DNA of 64,000 nt from an uncultured Clostridia bacterium (GCA_947627905.1 CANQXX010000006.1:1-64000), one strand, 5' to 3'; shown: positions 31,822 to 40,977, counted from the stretch's first letter. The notes: generated by a model from the sequence alone, not told the origin. A program made the numbers and translations.

Positions 31822-32640
31822 GCTATGTTAAAACATAAATTTGATTTTCAGCATTTTTATGATGGCTATGTCACAACAAGAAGTTGATTTTAAGCAAATT
31901 TTAACTTGCCGATAAATGATAATTTGCGGGGAAGCCCCCGCAGGCTTTGTCACCCCCGATTTAAGTTTAAACAAATCGTTTAAATAGGGTAGCCCCCTCA
32001 AGGGGGCGGGTATGTTTGGCGTTAAGCCTTTAATATCTCAACTCTTAACACCAAATGATAATTTAGCTTAGGAAAAGATAAATTGTTGTCTGGATAATAT
32101 TTTAATAGTTTGTGTCTTTAGTTATTCGAGGAACGAGGGGACAAACCAAAAGGGAAGGGGAAAACCGGGAAGCCTAAAGAACGCGGCGGTTTTCCCCTTC
32201 CCTTTATGTTTTTTCCCCTCGCGCTCCCCTTTTCCTTTATCCTAACCCCTTTCGCCCAAGCTCGAAAAAATCAGTATTGTTTGAAAAAACTTTTTTTCTA
32301 AACTGATTTCATTGATACCATATCAGAAAAAGTTTTTGCAAAAGTGCCTGAACGAACGAGCTTAGCAGGAAAAGAGGTGAGGTAAAGGAAAGAAGGGCGC
32401 GGGGAGAAAACCTTAAGGAGAGGGGGAAAACGCGCGGCGCACTATAGTCTCCAATTAAGTTTTCCCCCTCTCCTTTTGGTTGTCTCCCCGATCTGCGAAT
32501 AACTTTAGGCTTGAACCATTTAAAAACAACCGTGCAACTAAAAGTTAAATTATCATTTATTGGTGCGTTGAAAAAATTATAAATGAAAATCAACCTTTCG
32601 TTGTGACATAGCATTTATGATTCATCGATAAATGATAATA
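31822..32640. mobile_element. Composite MITE-like element with imperfect terminal inverted repeats
   Basis: The left end (31863-31924) reads GGCTATGTCACAAC, GTTGATTTT and GATAAATGATAATTTGC. The right end (32547-32613) carries the same three blocks in inverse order and orientation. A second partial left end (31822-31860) and an extra GATAAATGATAAT (32627-32639) suggest nested insertions. Inside lie the GC-rich module 31921-32060 and a large palindrome at 32115-32507. No transposase and no credible gene are present. Confidence 0.75.
32115..32507. repeat. Large imperfect palindrome with hairpins inside each arm
   Basis: The outer ends TTATTCG and CGAATAA begin two similar arms. The left arm contains a perfect 19-bp inverted repeat (32149-32167 with 32187-32205). 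The right arm contains a 17-bp one built on AAGGAGAGGGGGAAAAC and its complement. The centre near 32310 is AT-rich. The arms are purine/pyrimidine-biased runs such as GGGAAGGGG. Confidence 0.75.
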
Positions 32641-32660
32641 CATCTGAGATATTTCCGCGC

Positions 32661-32689
32661 TTGACAAATTTATGGCAATACAGTATAAT
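32661..32689 (+). promoter_or_regulatory. Promoter of the secreted GH3 gene
   Basis: TTGACA (32661-32666), 17 bp, TATAAT (32684-32689), 33 bp before the start codon and directly after the composite repeat. Confidence 0.85.
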
Positions 32690-32721
32690 GAGATAAAAAT
32701 TGTTATATGAGGGATTCTGTC

Positions 32722-34605
32722 ATGAAAAAGATAATATCCATATTTGCGTCACTGTCCGTTCTTATCGCCTGTACTTCCTGCGGAAACAGCAGCGGCAATG
32801 TTCAGCCGGAGGACATAGCAAATCCTTCGGTCTCGGTTTCTTCTTCGGAAAATGATTCTTCTGCCGATACGGCGGAAAGTGAAAATATATACGATCGCTA
32901 TGACGGTATGTCTGCGGAAGAGATCGTCAATTCCCTTACGCTGGAACAAAAAGCTGCGCAGATGGTACAGCCCGCAGTTTATATGCTCCGGAACGGTTCA
33001 ATGCGTGAAAATGATTACGGAAGTATCCTCTCTACAAACGGACTTCTTACAAGCAGCAAATGGGCTGATCTTGTGGACGGTTTTCAGGAGGAAGCTCTTG
33101 CTTCCGAAGCGGGCATACCCTATCTTTACGGACAGGACGACGTCCACGGCGTGAATTACTGCGTAGGTGCGGTAATATTCCCCCATAATATAGGGCTTGG
33201 TGCGGCAAACGACGAAGAGCTTATGTATGAGGTGGGTCTGATAACGGCGGACGAAGCAAAGCTGTGCCATATGCTCTGGAATTTTGCTCCGTGCGTAGCT
33301 CAGTCCGTTGACCCGCGCTGGGGAAGAACTTATGAAAGCTATGGTGCGGATCTTGATATCATCACCTCGCTCAGCACCGCATATACGAGAGGTCTTGTTG
33401 ACGGCGGCGTTATTGCCTGCGCAAAGCATTATCTTGCAGACGGCAACGTTGAGTTCGGCACAGGTGAAAATTCCGATGCCAGAAGGCTTATAGACCGCGG
33501 AAACGCCACCCTCAATGAAGGACAGATAAACGAGCTGCTCAAAGTATATCAGGCTCAGATAGACGCAGGCGTTCAGACTATAATGATAAGCCATTCGGCG
33601 CTCAACGGTCTGAAAATGCACGAAAATGCGGAATATATACAGCTTCTTAAAAATGATATGGGGTTTGAAGGATTTATAGTCAGCGACTGGAACTCCGTGC
33701 AGAATACTTCTCCGGCTACTTATGAACAGCAGGTAATTACCGCTGTGAACGCAGGCATAGATATGCTTATGGAGATCAGCACGTTTGAGGAGGCAAGACA
33801 GATAATCATAAATGCCGTAAATAACGGAAATATTTCTCAGGAAAGGGTCGATGACGCAGTTACAAGGATAATCCGCGTCAAGCTCAATGAAGGTATTTTT
33901 CAGGATCCTTTCTGTGAGGATATGGATATCCGCGCTTCCGATGTCGGCTCCGATGAATACAGACAGGTAGCAGAACAGCTTGTGGAAGAAAGTCTTGTGC
34001 TTATGAAAAATGACAATGATATACTTCCGCTTAAAAGCGGTGCTTCCGTTTATATCACAGGTCCTGCCGCAGACAATGCAAGAGCTCAGTGCGGCGGCTG
34101 GACTTTGGAATGGAACGGAAGCACAAGCGGCAATATACAAGGAGTAACTACCATACTTGAAGGCTTCCGCGAAAAAGCCGAACAGTACGGCATAAACATA
34201 ATTACCGATGAAAATGAAGCGGACAAAGCCGATGTGGTGCTACTTGCCGTAGGTGAGGACGCCTATGCGGAATGGCTCGGAGATACGGCGGATCTGGAGC
34301 TTTGCGGAGCGCTCGGTCTTAAAGGAAACAGAGCCGCTATAGATAAGGTGAAGTCGCTCGGAAAACCTGTGGTAACGTGCATCGTTGCCGGGCGTCAGGT
34401 CATTATCGACAAAGCTGACTATGATAACTGGGACAGCGTTGTAATGTGCTATCTGCCGGGTTCAGAGGGTCAGGGCGTAGCCGATGTTCTGTGCGGGGAT
34501 ACAGATTTCCGCGGCAAGCTGCCAAGTCCGTGGTATGATTCGGTAGATCAGATAGGCACCGTAAGCAGCTGGCTGGAGCAAGGCTACGGTCTTAACTATG
34601 ACTGA
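32722..34605 (+). CDS. Secreted GH3 beta-glucosidase lipoprotein
   Basis: A 627-residue GH3 enzyme with lipoprotein signal MKKIISIFASLSVLIACTSC and a Ser/Asp/Glu-rich linker to about residue 55. The barrel domain shows IPYLYGQDDVHGVNY, KHYLADGN with catalytic-site Lys-His, and the nucleophile Asp in GFIVSDWNSV. The second domain (after residue 430) includes AGDN-like ITGPAADNARAQCGGWT and ends with WYDSVDQ. It fits exo-1,3/1,4-beta-glucosidases acting outside the cell on cello-oligosaccharides that the GH94 pathway then uses. Start chosen at the Met before KKIIS with GAGGGA upstream. Confidence 0.88.
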   Translation: MKKIISIFASLSVLIACTSCGNSSGNVQPEDIANPSVSVSSSENDSSADTAESENIYDRYDGMSAEEIVNSLTLEQKAAQMVQPAVYMLRNGSMRENDYGSILSTNGLLTSSKWADLVDGFQEEALASEAGIPYLYGQDDVHGVNYCVGAVIFPHNIGLGAANDEELMYEVGLITADEAKLCHMLWNFAPCVAQSVDPRWGRTYESYGADLDIITSLSTAYTRGLVDGGVIACAKHYLADGNVEFGTGENSDARRLIDRGNATLNEGQINELLKVYQAQIDAGVQTIMISHSALNGLKMHENAEYIQLLKNDMGFEGFIVSDWNSVQNTSPATYEQQVITAVNAGIDMLMEISTFEEARQIIINAVNNGNISQERVDDAVTRIIRVKLNEGIFQDPFCEDMDIRASDVGSDEYRQVAEQLVEESLVLMKNDNDILPLKSGASVYITGPAADNARAQCGGWTLEWNGSTSGNIQGVTTILEGFREKAEQYGINIITDENEADKADVVLLAVGEDAYAEWLGDTADLELCGALGLKGNRAAIDKVKSLGKPVVTCIVAGRQVIIDKADYDNWDSVVMCYLPGSEGQGVADVLCGDTDFRGKLPSPWYDSVDQIGTVSSWLEQGYGLNYD

Positions 34606-34619
34606 TATGCTCTTGCGGC

Positions 34620-34648
34620 TTGACAACCTCTTCAAAATATTATATTAT
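34620..34648 (+). promoter_or_regulatory. Promoter of the TetR gene
   Basis: TTGACA (34620-34625), 17 bp, TATTAT (34643-34648). A GATCATGATAA direct repeat pair downstream (about 34678-34709) may be an autoregulatory site. Confidence 0.6.
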
Positions 34649-34713
34649 ATATTTGTATCGTTGCCGGAAAAGGCAGCGATCATGATAAATTGATCGGATT
34701 GGATCATGATAAT

Positions 34714-35271
34714 ATGTCAAACTTTACCAAAAAAGCAATAATAGAGTCATTTATGAAGCTCCTTAATGAGCGTCCGCTGTCACAGATAACAGTAAAGGAT
34801 ATAGTTCTTGACTGCGGAGTGAACAGGAATACGTTCTATTACTATTTTGAAGACATTCCAACGCTTATGGAGGAAATTTTTACAAATGACCTTGAAGCTA
34901 TAATAAAAAAATATCCTGCCGTTGAAGAGATAGACGAATGTATAGACGAGGTCATAAATTCGGCGCTTGAACATAAACGGGCAGTTCTGCATATGTATAA
35001 TTCCATAAACCGTGAAATGTATGAACGTTATCTTTGGAATGTATGCGATCATGCAATAGGTACATATATGGAAACTCTGCTCGGCGGCAGAAAAATAAGC
35101 GAAAGCGACAGCAACGTAATAAAAAAATGCCTTGAAAGCTTTGCTTTCGGAATAATTTCAAACTGGCTCAGAAGCGGTATGAACGACGACGTGCGCGACA
35201 CTCTTAAACGTTTCCGTGAGATGAGAAAGGAAATATTTGAAGAAATAATTCAAAGACATGAAGTAAAATGA
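34714..35271 (+). CDS. TetR/AcrR-family transcriptional regulator
   Basis: A 185-residue TetR-type protein. The N-terminal HTH reads KKAIIESFMKLLNERPLSQI then TVKDIVLDCGVNRNTFYYYF, the DhaS/AcrR-type pattern. The C-terminal part with FAFGIISNWLRSGM fits the TetR_C_7 group found in Firmicutes. The start at 34714 is preferred to an upstream TTG. Genes for an HdeD-like and a CmpB-like membrane protein follow in the same direction but after a terminator. It is the nearest TetR to the palindromes at 41038-41134, which may or may not be its sites. Confidence 0.88.
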   Translation: MSNFTKKAIIESFMKLLNERPLSQITVKDIVLDCGVNRNTFYYYFEDIPTLMEEIFTNDLEAIIKKYPAVEEIDECIDEVINSALEHKRAVLHMYNSINREMYERYLWNVCDHAIGTYMETLLGGRKISESDSNVIKKCLESFAFGIISNWLRSGMNDDVRDTLKRFREMRKEIFEEIIQRHEVK

Positions 35272-35311
35272 CTTTTTTCGGCAAAAAAATTGCTGAAAAT
35301 TCAGACAAATT

Positions 35312-35350
35312 GCGCTCCGTGCCTGATTTTCGGACACGGGGATTTTTTTG
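35312..35350 (+). terminator. Terminator after the TetR gene
   Basis: CTCCGTG and CACGGGG form a stem followed by ATTTTTTTG. Confidence 0.75.
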
Positions 35351-35409
35351 TCCGTTTTCAAAACGCAGATCCTGTATTATAATTAGTGTATAAGATCGGA
35401 GGGGATATT

Positions 35410-36018
35410 ATGAGACCTCGTTCAGTGGCACCCATGAAAATAGCAAAGTTCGGCTGTATAGCGATTTCCGTGCTTATATGCGCAGTGGGGATATTTTTTA
35501 TTGCCGTTCCCGATACATCGGCAAAGATAATAGGTATTCTTGTAGGAATATCTGCTGTGCTTTTTGGCATAATAAGGATAGTAGGCTGTCTTTCAAAGGA
35601 TCTTTACCGTCTGGCGTTCCAGTATGATATGGAAGCAGGCATACTTCTTGTTGTGCTTGGCGGCATTATTCTTATAAATCCCGGAAACCTTATGTCATTT
35701 ATCTGCATAGTTATCGGGATAGCGGCGCTGATCGACGGGATATTCAAGATAAGGATATCGCTGGATTCAAAAAAATTCGGAATAAAAAGCTGGTGGGCTA
35801 TAACGGCTCTTGCGGCAGTTACGGCAGTTATCGGCGCAGTACTGATATTTGATTCTTCCACAAGCGCGGCATTGCTTACCGTTTTTCTTGGGATATCACT
35901 TCTTGCCGAAGGTCTGCTAAATCTTTATACGGTGATAACTACGGTCCGAATTATCAAAAATCAGCAGCCAGATATCATCGAAGCGGAATATTACGAGATA
36001 ACAGATGATAAAAATTAA
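35410..36018 (+). CDS. HdeD/DUF308-family membrane protein
   Basis: A 202-residue integral membrane protein with six hydrophobic helices arranged in three pairs, each with a GI.LV-type motif (GILVGISAVLFGIIRIV, GILLVVLGGIILINP, LLTVFLGISLLAEGLLNLY). This is the repeated DUF308 unit of HdeD, linked to acid resistance in enterics. The start at 35410 follows GGAGGGG. A weak promoter (TATAAT near 35376) lies upstream. Role here unknown. Confidence 0.82.
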   Translation: MRPRSVAPMKIAKFGCIAISVLICAVGIFFIAVPDTSAKIIGILVGISAVLFGIIRIVGCLSKDLYRLAFQYDMEAGILLVVLGGIILINPGNLMSFICIVIGIAALIDGIFKIRISLDSKKFGIKSWWAITALAAVTAVIGAVLIFDSSTSAALLTVFLGISLLAEGLLNLYTVITTVRIIKNQQPDIIEAEYYEITDDKN

Positions 36019-36053
36019 AAAAATAAATAAGAACAGGAAAGGAAAATTTTTAA

Positions 36054-36683
36054 ATGAAAGCTACATACGATATATATTCTGTTGGACTTATGACGGCGTT
36101 CATATCATTTCTCGGCTTTTCGCTGGAAAATATATGGCTCGCGTTCACAAAAGGATATATCGACAACAGGAACATGAGGTTCCCGTTTCTTTTCGGATAT
36201 GGTCTGCTTGTTACGGCAATGCACCTGTGTCTTGGCACTCCGTCGGAATTTGCGGCGGAACTGTTTGCTGCATTTAAACTGTCAAAAAGGATAGGAAAGA
36301 TAATATATTTCATTTCCGTAATGATGATAGTCAGCACGGGAGAGATAGCGCTCGGAACGTTCATGGAAAAGATGTGTCATATAGAATACTGGAATTATTC
36401 ATGGATACCGATGCATCTTACGAAATATACCTCCCTGCCCACAAGCATAGGATTTACCGTAGTTATAGCAGCTTTTGAGGAATACTGCTTCCTGCCGGTA
36501 ATGCAAGTTATAGGGCAGATACCCGACATCTTCAGAATGCCGGCAGCAGTGCTGCTTGTCAGCATTATGGCAGCGGATATGATGTGCAGCTTTGCGGTAA
36601 TGAAACGGAAAAAGGGATTTAACGATCGGTGGAGACTGTGGCTCGGCAAGGAAGAGCGCAGGCTCGTATGGCAGAAAAGATAA
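36054..36683 (+). CDS. Putative membrane protein, CmpB/DUF1113 (ABC permease-like) family
   Basis: A 209-residue membrane protein with about five helices. The segment FLGFSLENIWLAFTKGYIDN with RNMRFPFLFGYG matches the E..W/NRG..YGP..PIYG-type pattern of the CmpB family of putative ABC permeases common in Firmicutes, in diverged form. The Glu in STGEIALGTFMEKMCHIEYWNYS is also characteristic. A perfect 13-bp bidirectional terminator follows. No transport role is shown by sequence. Confidence 0.65.
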   Translation: MKATYDIYSVGLMTAFISFLGFSLENIWLAFTKGYIDNRNMRFPFLFGYGLLVTAMHLCLGTPSEFAAELFAAFKLSKRIGKIIYFISVMMIVSTGEIALGTFMEKMCHIEYWNYSWIPMHLTKYTSLPTSIGFTVVIAAFEEYCFLPVMQVIGQIPDIFRMPAAVLLVSIMAADMMCSFAVMKRKKGFNDRWRLWLGKEERRLVWQKR

Positions 36684-36692
36684 AATAAGATA

Positions 36693-36728
36693 ATCGGCGT
36701 TCCGTATTAACGGAACGCCGATTTTTTT
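36693..36728. terminator. Bidirectional terminator between membrane protein and ligase genes
   Basis: ATCGGCGTTCCGT and ACGGAACGCCGAT form a perfect 13-bp stem with a 4-base loop, followed by seven T on plus. It overlaps the end of the minus-strand ligase gene by two bases. Confidence 0.88.
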
Positions 36729-38280
36729 ATACCTGTTCTCCCTGAACGGACTGCTGTCTTTTTATCTTTCTGGAAGTGGTCTTTTCAAACTCAATATCGC
36801 GTATGCGGAGCCTGTGTATGGTCTTTGATGAAGTAAGGGTCTTGTTGATTTTCTGAACATCGTTAAAAATGAGTTTTGCGGTATCTTCCCTGCTCATGCT
36901 TCCGCAAACGTCCTTGTTCGGGAATACCTCTGCGGTGATAACGCCCTCCTCAGCGTAGACCAGAACTTCCAGAACGGATTCAACGCCCGAAAATTTATTT
37001 TCTATTTCCTCTGGAGATACGTTTTCACCGTTGCTGAGGATAATGAGATTTTTCTTTCTTCCTGTGATATGAACATGATCCGTTTCATCAACATATCCAA
37101 GGTCGCCTGTTCGGAGCCAGCCGTCCTTTGTAAGAACTTCATCGGTCGCGGCTTTGTCCTTGTAATATCCCTGCATTACGGAAGAACTTTTTACAACTAT
37201 CTCGCCGTCGTCAATGCGTACCTGACAGCCGTTTACTATAGTTCCTACGCTGTTTCCTGCGTTTGTATCGTCAAAACTTGCCGTGGATATCCTCGGTGAA
37301 CATTCTGTCATGCCGTAGCCCTGAGCAATGGGTATACCAAGCTCTTTGTAGCTTGTGATAAGATCCGGATCAAGATAAGCTCCGCCGCTGTATATGCCTT
37401 TCAGCCTTCCTCCGAATACAGCCTGAGCGATCATTGCCGGAGGGGTATCGGGTCTTGCTGAGGCGGCAGCCATTATCTGCTTATATAGAGTTTCTATTAT
37501 CATCGGGACAAGAAGTATTATCGTCGGGCGGAAAAGTTTAAGATTCTGCGCTATCCTCATCATCGAATCATTTACGCAAAGGGTCGCTCCGTAACGCAGC
37601 GACAGAAGTATATCACAGGTGAAGCAGTATATGTGATGTACCGGAAGTACGGTGAGCAAAGTGTCTTCCGGAGAGCTTTCGCCGTCCTGACACATAGCGT
37701 TGTCGATAAGATTGCCGTGTGAAAGCATTACTCCCTTTGCTTTTCCGGTAGTTCCGGAGGTGTAGTCTATAGCTGCAAGGTCGGCGGGAGATATATTTGC
37801 AGGAGCGGCAGGAGAATATCCCGATATTATCTGCGACACGGAAATATCCGCAGCTTCATTTTCCGAGAAGCAGATATAATTTGTTATCTGCGGACAAGCG
37901 GCTTTTACAGCCGGCAGCATGGGAGCATACCTTGCGTCAAAGAAAAATACCGTAATATCGGCGCGGTTTATAAGATCGCATATGTCCTCACATACAAGCT
38001 GAGCATCAAGAGGAACGATAACGTTTCCTCCCATGACCGTTCCGAAATAACATTCAAGATATGCTGAGCTCGTTCCGCCGATAACTGCGGCATGGAGCTT
38101 TCTTCCGCCTGATATTGAATTGAGGAAAGCGGTGACTTTCAGACAGTTTTCTTTAAATGTGCTGAAAGATGTATCGGCTGTTTCTTTGCCGTTTTTTTCT
38201 GATATATAGGTCTTATCGCCGTATTCTTCGGCTGAAGCAAGCACAAGATCGGCAAGCGTTTTTACAGAATTTTTGTTCAT
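36727..38280 (-). CDS. AMP-dependent acyl/amino-acid ligase (adenylation enzyme)
   Basis: A 517-residue member of the ANL family. Motifs in order: AIDYTSGTTGKAKGVMLSHG (A3), YGMTECSPRIS (A5), GWLRTGDLGYVDETDHVHIT (A7) with GRKKNLIILSNGENVSPEEIE (A8) and the late catalytic Lys in TTSRKIKR. Closest in style to long-chain acyl-CoA synthetases. Because an acyl carrier protein gene lies 20 bases upstream in the same operon, it may load an acyl or amino-acyl group onto that carrier instead of CoA. Confidence 0.88.
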   Translation of the reverse strand: MNKNSVKTLADLVLASAEEYGDKTYISEKNGKETADTSFSTFKENCLKVTAFLNSISGGRKLHAAVIGGTSSAYLECYFGTVMGGNVIVPLDAQLVCEDICDLINRADITVFFFDARYAPMLPAVKAACPQITNYICFSENEAADISVSQIISGYSPAAPANISPADLAAIDYTSGTTGKAKGVMLSHGNLIDNAMCQDGESSPEDTLLTVLPVHHIYCFTCDILLSLRYGATLCVNDSMMRIAQNLKLFRPTIILLVPMIIETLYKQIMAAASARPDTPPAMIAQAVFGGRLKGIYSGGAYLDPDLITSYKELGIPIAQGYGMTECSPRISTASFDDTNAGNSVGTIVNGCQVRIDDGEIVVKSSSVMQGYYKDKAATDEVLTKDGWLRTGDLGYVDETDHVHITGRKKNLIILSNGENVSPEEIENKFSGVESVLEVLVYAEEGVITAEVFPNKDVCGSMSREDTAKLIFNDVQKINKTLTSSKTIHRLRIRDIEFEKTTSRKIKRQQSVQGEQV

Positions 38281-38300
38281 TGCAAAACTCCTCCGGAAAG

Positions 38301-38528
38301 TTATTTTTTAAGTGTTTCGAGGTATTTTACCGCGTCCTCTACGGTGTGCAGACCAAGCACCTCCTGCTCGTCCACCTGAACGTCAAGAGTTTCCTCCAGT
38401 TCGCCCAGCAGGCTCATAAAATCATAGGAATTGAAGCCGAGATCGTCAATAAATCTCGATTCAGGCAGGATATCCTCCGGGGCAATGTCAACATAGTTGC
38501 AGATAAGTTCTTTAAGCTGTTCAAACAT
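38301..38528 (-). CDS. Stand-alone acyl/peptidyl carrier protein
   Basis: A 75-residue carrier protein of the usual four-helix size. The phosphopantetheine Ser is in LGFNSYDFMSLLGELEE; the normal DSL is changed to NSY, so the residue before the Ser is Asn not Asp, and the following Leu is Tyr. That divergence suggests a dedicated partner and not the fatty-acid ACP. It sits between the condensation-fold enzyme and the ligase, the natural place for a shuttle of an activated acyl group. Confidence 0.88.
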   Translation of the reverse strand: MFEQLKELICNYVDIAPEDILPESRFIDDLGFNSYDFMSLLGELEETLDVQVDEQEVLGLHTVEDAVKYLETLKK

Positions 38529-38583
38529 ATAAAATTCTCTCCTTTATTTTTATTATCCGGCTTATGCGCCGGAAAAACGGGGT

Positions 38584-39993
38584 TCATATCATTTCAAGTA
38601 TCTTGCCTACGGTGCGGTCCTTGTCCTCTATGCCGCGGAAAAGCACCCGGCAGAGATAGTAATATAGATATTCCATTTCATATTCGGAAACAACGTCTTT
38701 GCGGTATTCAAAATTGAAATTCAGGCCGTTGTCTGTAGTGCGGTGCATTACCGTCAGATACAGCGGCTGAGCAGCAACGCCGTTGGAATACCAGAAACTT
38801 TTGTAATCCACGTCGGGAAGCTCCGCGTCCCTTTGCCTTATGGTAAGCGGCTGATAGGTAAGGCTTATGCTTTCGTAGCTTGCGCCGGGAGTGAGCTTGT
38901 ATCGCCTGCCGCGCTCCATTGTAAGGGCAATAGGGTCATAATTGGCATGGCGGAATATCCTGTTCTGCTCGCTCTGGATAATATGCAGAGCGTCTATGAA
39001 CTTAGTTTTCGGCGGTATTATCGTCCTGAGCGGGAAGAAGTGTATCCTTGTTCCTCCGGAACGTTTTTCAAGAAGCGTTCCACGCCTTGCAACACAGGTC
39101 TTTATGGAAACATCCTTTTCATCGTTGTTGAATTTGGAAAGCACCGTTCTAAGACCCATAAGCAGCAGAGTTGCCATCGGAACGTTATTTTCTTCGCAGA
39201 ACTTCATCAGCCGCTTTGACGGTTCTTCTTCCAGCGAATAAACCGAAATATCCGCCTGTGGATCCCGTGAAACTACCATACAGCTCCGCAGTCTCGGCTT
39301 GTTCAGCTCCCGGCGCATCGTAAGAAGCCTTCCCATTCCGGTAAAGTCAGTGTACATCGGCTCTTTTTTAGCAAGCTCCTCCGCCCAGAACTCGGTGTCA
39401 CGCTGTTTTGCAGGTGAACCGGCTTCATATTCCAGATCTTTTTTTACTGCATCAAGATATGGCATAGGATCGGATTTCGGCATGGGCGTACCGTATTTTT
39501 TTGCGCAGTAGATAGTCAGGACATCGCTGTCAAAACCTATCAGCGCACTTGAATCCATGGTCATATGATCTACTTTCAGATAGATCCCGTTGTATCCGTC
39601 CGGCAGCTTTATCATTACTATGCGGTTCATAGGCGAATTGAAGCGTTCAAACGGAACGGCGGTCCATTTTTTCATTTCGTTGTGGGCGTCTGCTTCGTTC
39701 CATGATGAAAAATCAAAGAACGGGATATCTCTTTCTTCAAAGGGAACGATATACTGATATACAGTGCCGTCATCGTCCTGCACAAAGCGCAGGCGCATAC
39801 AATCGAAACGTTTGCAGGATTCATATATGGCTTCTTTCAGGATATCGAAATCAACGTCCTGCTTTACATAAAATCCTGTACCTATGCAAAGCACCTGATG
39901 AGGAGCGTACTTTATGGTATAATTATGCAGCCTCTGGGCAGCGGTCAGAGGGTAGCACTGCATTACTGCGCCGTTGATGTTAAATTCTTTCAT
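38584..39993 (-). CDS. Stand-alone condensation-domain-like acyltransferase
   Basis: A 469-residue chloramphenicol-acetyltransferase-fold protein. It begins with the C-domain-like QCYPLTAAQRLHNYTIKYAP and has the active-site motif VDHMTMDSSALIGF at about residues 155-168 (an H-x3-D with Asp in place of the first His). The C-terminal part has the latch-like IHFFPLRTIIP and NFNFEYRKDVVSEYEMEYL. Such free-standing enzymes join a carrier-bound acyl group to an amine or alcohol, or may act as wax-ester/alcohol acyltransferases. Product unknown. Confidence 0.75.
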   Translation of the reverse strand: MKEFNINGAVMQCYPLTAAQRLHNYTIKYAPHQVLCIGTGFYVKQDVDFDILKEAIYESCKRFDCMRLRFVQDDDGTVYQYIVPFEERDIPFFDFSSWNEADAHNEMKKWTAVPFERFNSPMNRIVMIKLPDGYNGIYLKVDHMTMDSSALIGFDSDVLTIYCAKKYGTPMPKSDPMPYLDAVKKDLEYEAGSPAKQRDTEFWAEELAKKEPMYTDFTGMGRLLTMRRELNKPRLRSCMVVSRDPQADISVYSLEEEPSKRLMKFCEENNVPMATLLLMGLRTVLSKFNNDEKDVSIKTCVARRGTLLEKRSGGTRIHFFPLRTIIPPKTKFIDALHIIQSEQNRIFRHANYDPIALTMERGRRYKLTPGASYESISLTYQPLTIRQRDAELPDVDYKSFWYSNGVAAQPLYLTVMHRTTDNGLNFNFEYRKDVVSEYEMEYLYYYLCRVLFRGIEDKDRTVGKILEMI

Positions 39994-40011
39994 TTTACAG
40001 ACTTCCCTTCG

Positions 40012-40977
40012 TTAAGCGTTCAGATATTTTTCAAGAAAATCTGAAACGGTTTTTTCATAAAGCGGAACATTTTCATAATAGCTTGCGGCGTGACCTGCAT
40101 TTTCAACTATAAGCAGTTCTTTCGGCGAATTGCAGGCTTTGTAATTCTTTTCGCTCATCCATGTAGGAACGAAATTGTCATCCGCTCCGTGAATGAACAA
40201 TATCGGGCATAAGGTGTTTTTTACAGCCGTAAGGGTGGAATAATCGCTGAATCCGTAACCGGCTTTTTTTCTGCAAAGCTCGTCGTTTATATTCATTACC
40301 GGGAACGGCGGCAGGTGGTAATCTCTTTTAAGAATGTGAGCAAATACGTCATAAGGCGATGTGAATGCGCAGTCAGAAATTATAGCTTTGACGTCCGGAG
40401 AAAGCTGCGGAGAGCCTGCCGCCATAAGAACGGTAGACGCTCCCATTGAAACTCCGTAGAGAATTATCTTCTTGCCGCTGCCGAAGCGTTCTGTAACATA
40501 CTTTATCCATTCAAGGCAGTCATACCTGTCAAGTATGCCGAAGCCGACGTATTTTCCCTCGCTTTTTCCGTGGGCGCGGTTGTCTACCACAAGGCAGTCA
40601 TATCCCTTTTTCAGGAAAAATGAAGCTATTGAAGCGCAGTCTGAAAGTCCGCTGCCGGTATATCCGTGAAATGTTATTGCTATAGTATCCGAGGTTTCAT
40701 TTGCCGGGATATAATCGCCGTGGAGGGTAAGACCGTCCCTTGATCTTATGGTGATATGCTCCATGTTTTGCTCCATAAGCCATTCTTTGTTCGGGTGGAT
40801 TATCTTTTTATAATCCTCCCATTTGTCCATATCAGCCATTTCGCTGATATCGACGCGGAGCTTGTCCTGCCTTGGTATGGTTCTGTCAAAAAGGACATAA
40901 GCTGCCGCAAAAGCGCCGGCAGTACCTGCTGCTGCGGCTGCTCCTGCTATTCCTGCGGCAGTAAGAAATGGGTTCAT
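40012..40977 (-). CDS. Membrane-anchored alpha/beta hydrolase
   Basis: A 321-residue serine hydrolase with an Ala-rich N-terminal membrane segment (residues 3-30). The oxyanion motif is FHGYTGSG, the nucleophile Ser is in YGVSMGAST, the acid Asp in FIHGADDNFVP and the His in VENAGHAASYY. It opens the ligase-ACP-condensation operon, so it may process the product at the membrane or act as an editing thioesterase. An AAAGGAACG ribosome site precedes the start. Two 17-bp palindromes lie in its promoter region. Confidence 0.85.
   Translation of the reverse strand: MNPFLTAAGIAGAAAAAGTAGAFAAAYVLFDRTIPRQDKLRVDISEMADMDKWEDYKKIIHPNKEWLMEQNMEHITIRSRDGLTLHGDYIPANETSDTIAITFHGYTGSGLSDCASIASFFLKKGYDCLVVDNRAHGKSEGKYVGFGILDRYDCLEWIKYVTERFGSGKKIILYGVSMGASTVLMAAGSPQLSPDVKAIISDCAFTSPYDVFAHILKRDYHLPPFPVMNINDELCRKKAGYGFSDYSTLTAVKNTLCPILFIHGADDNFVPTWMSEKNYKACNSPKELLIVENAGHAASYYENVPLYEKTVSDFLEKYLNA

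Noticed and set aside
32309..32614. Minus-strand frame of about 100 codons in the composite repeat
   Set aside because: It crosses hairpin arms and a terminal inverted repeat, has no domain and no ribosome site, and is explained by the palindrome.
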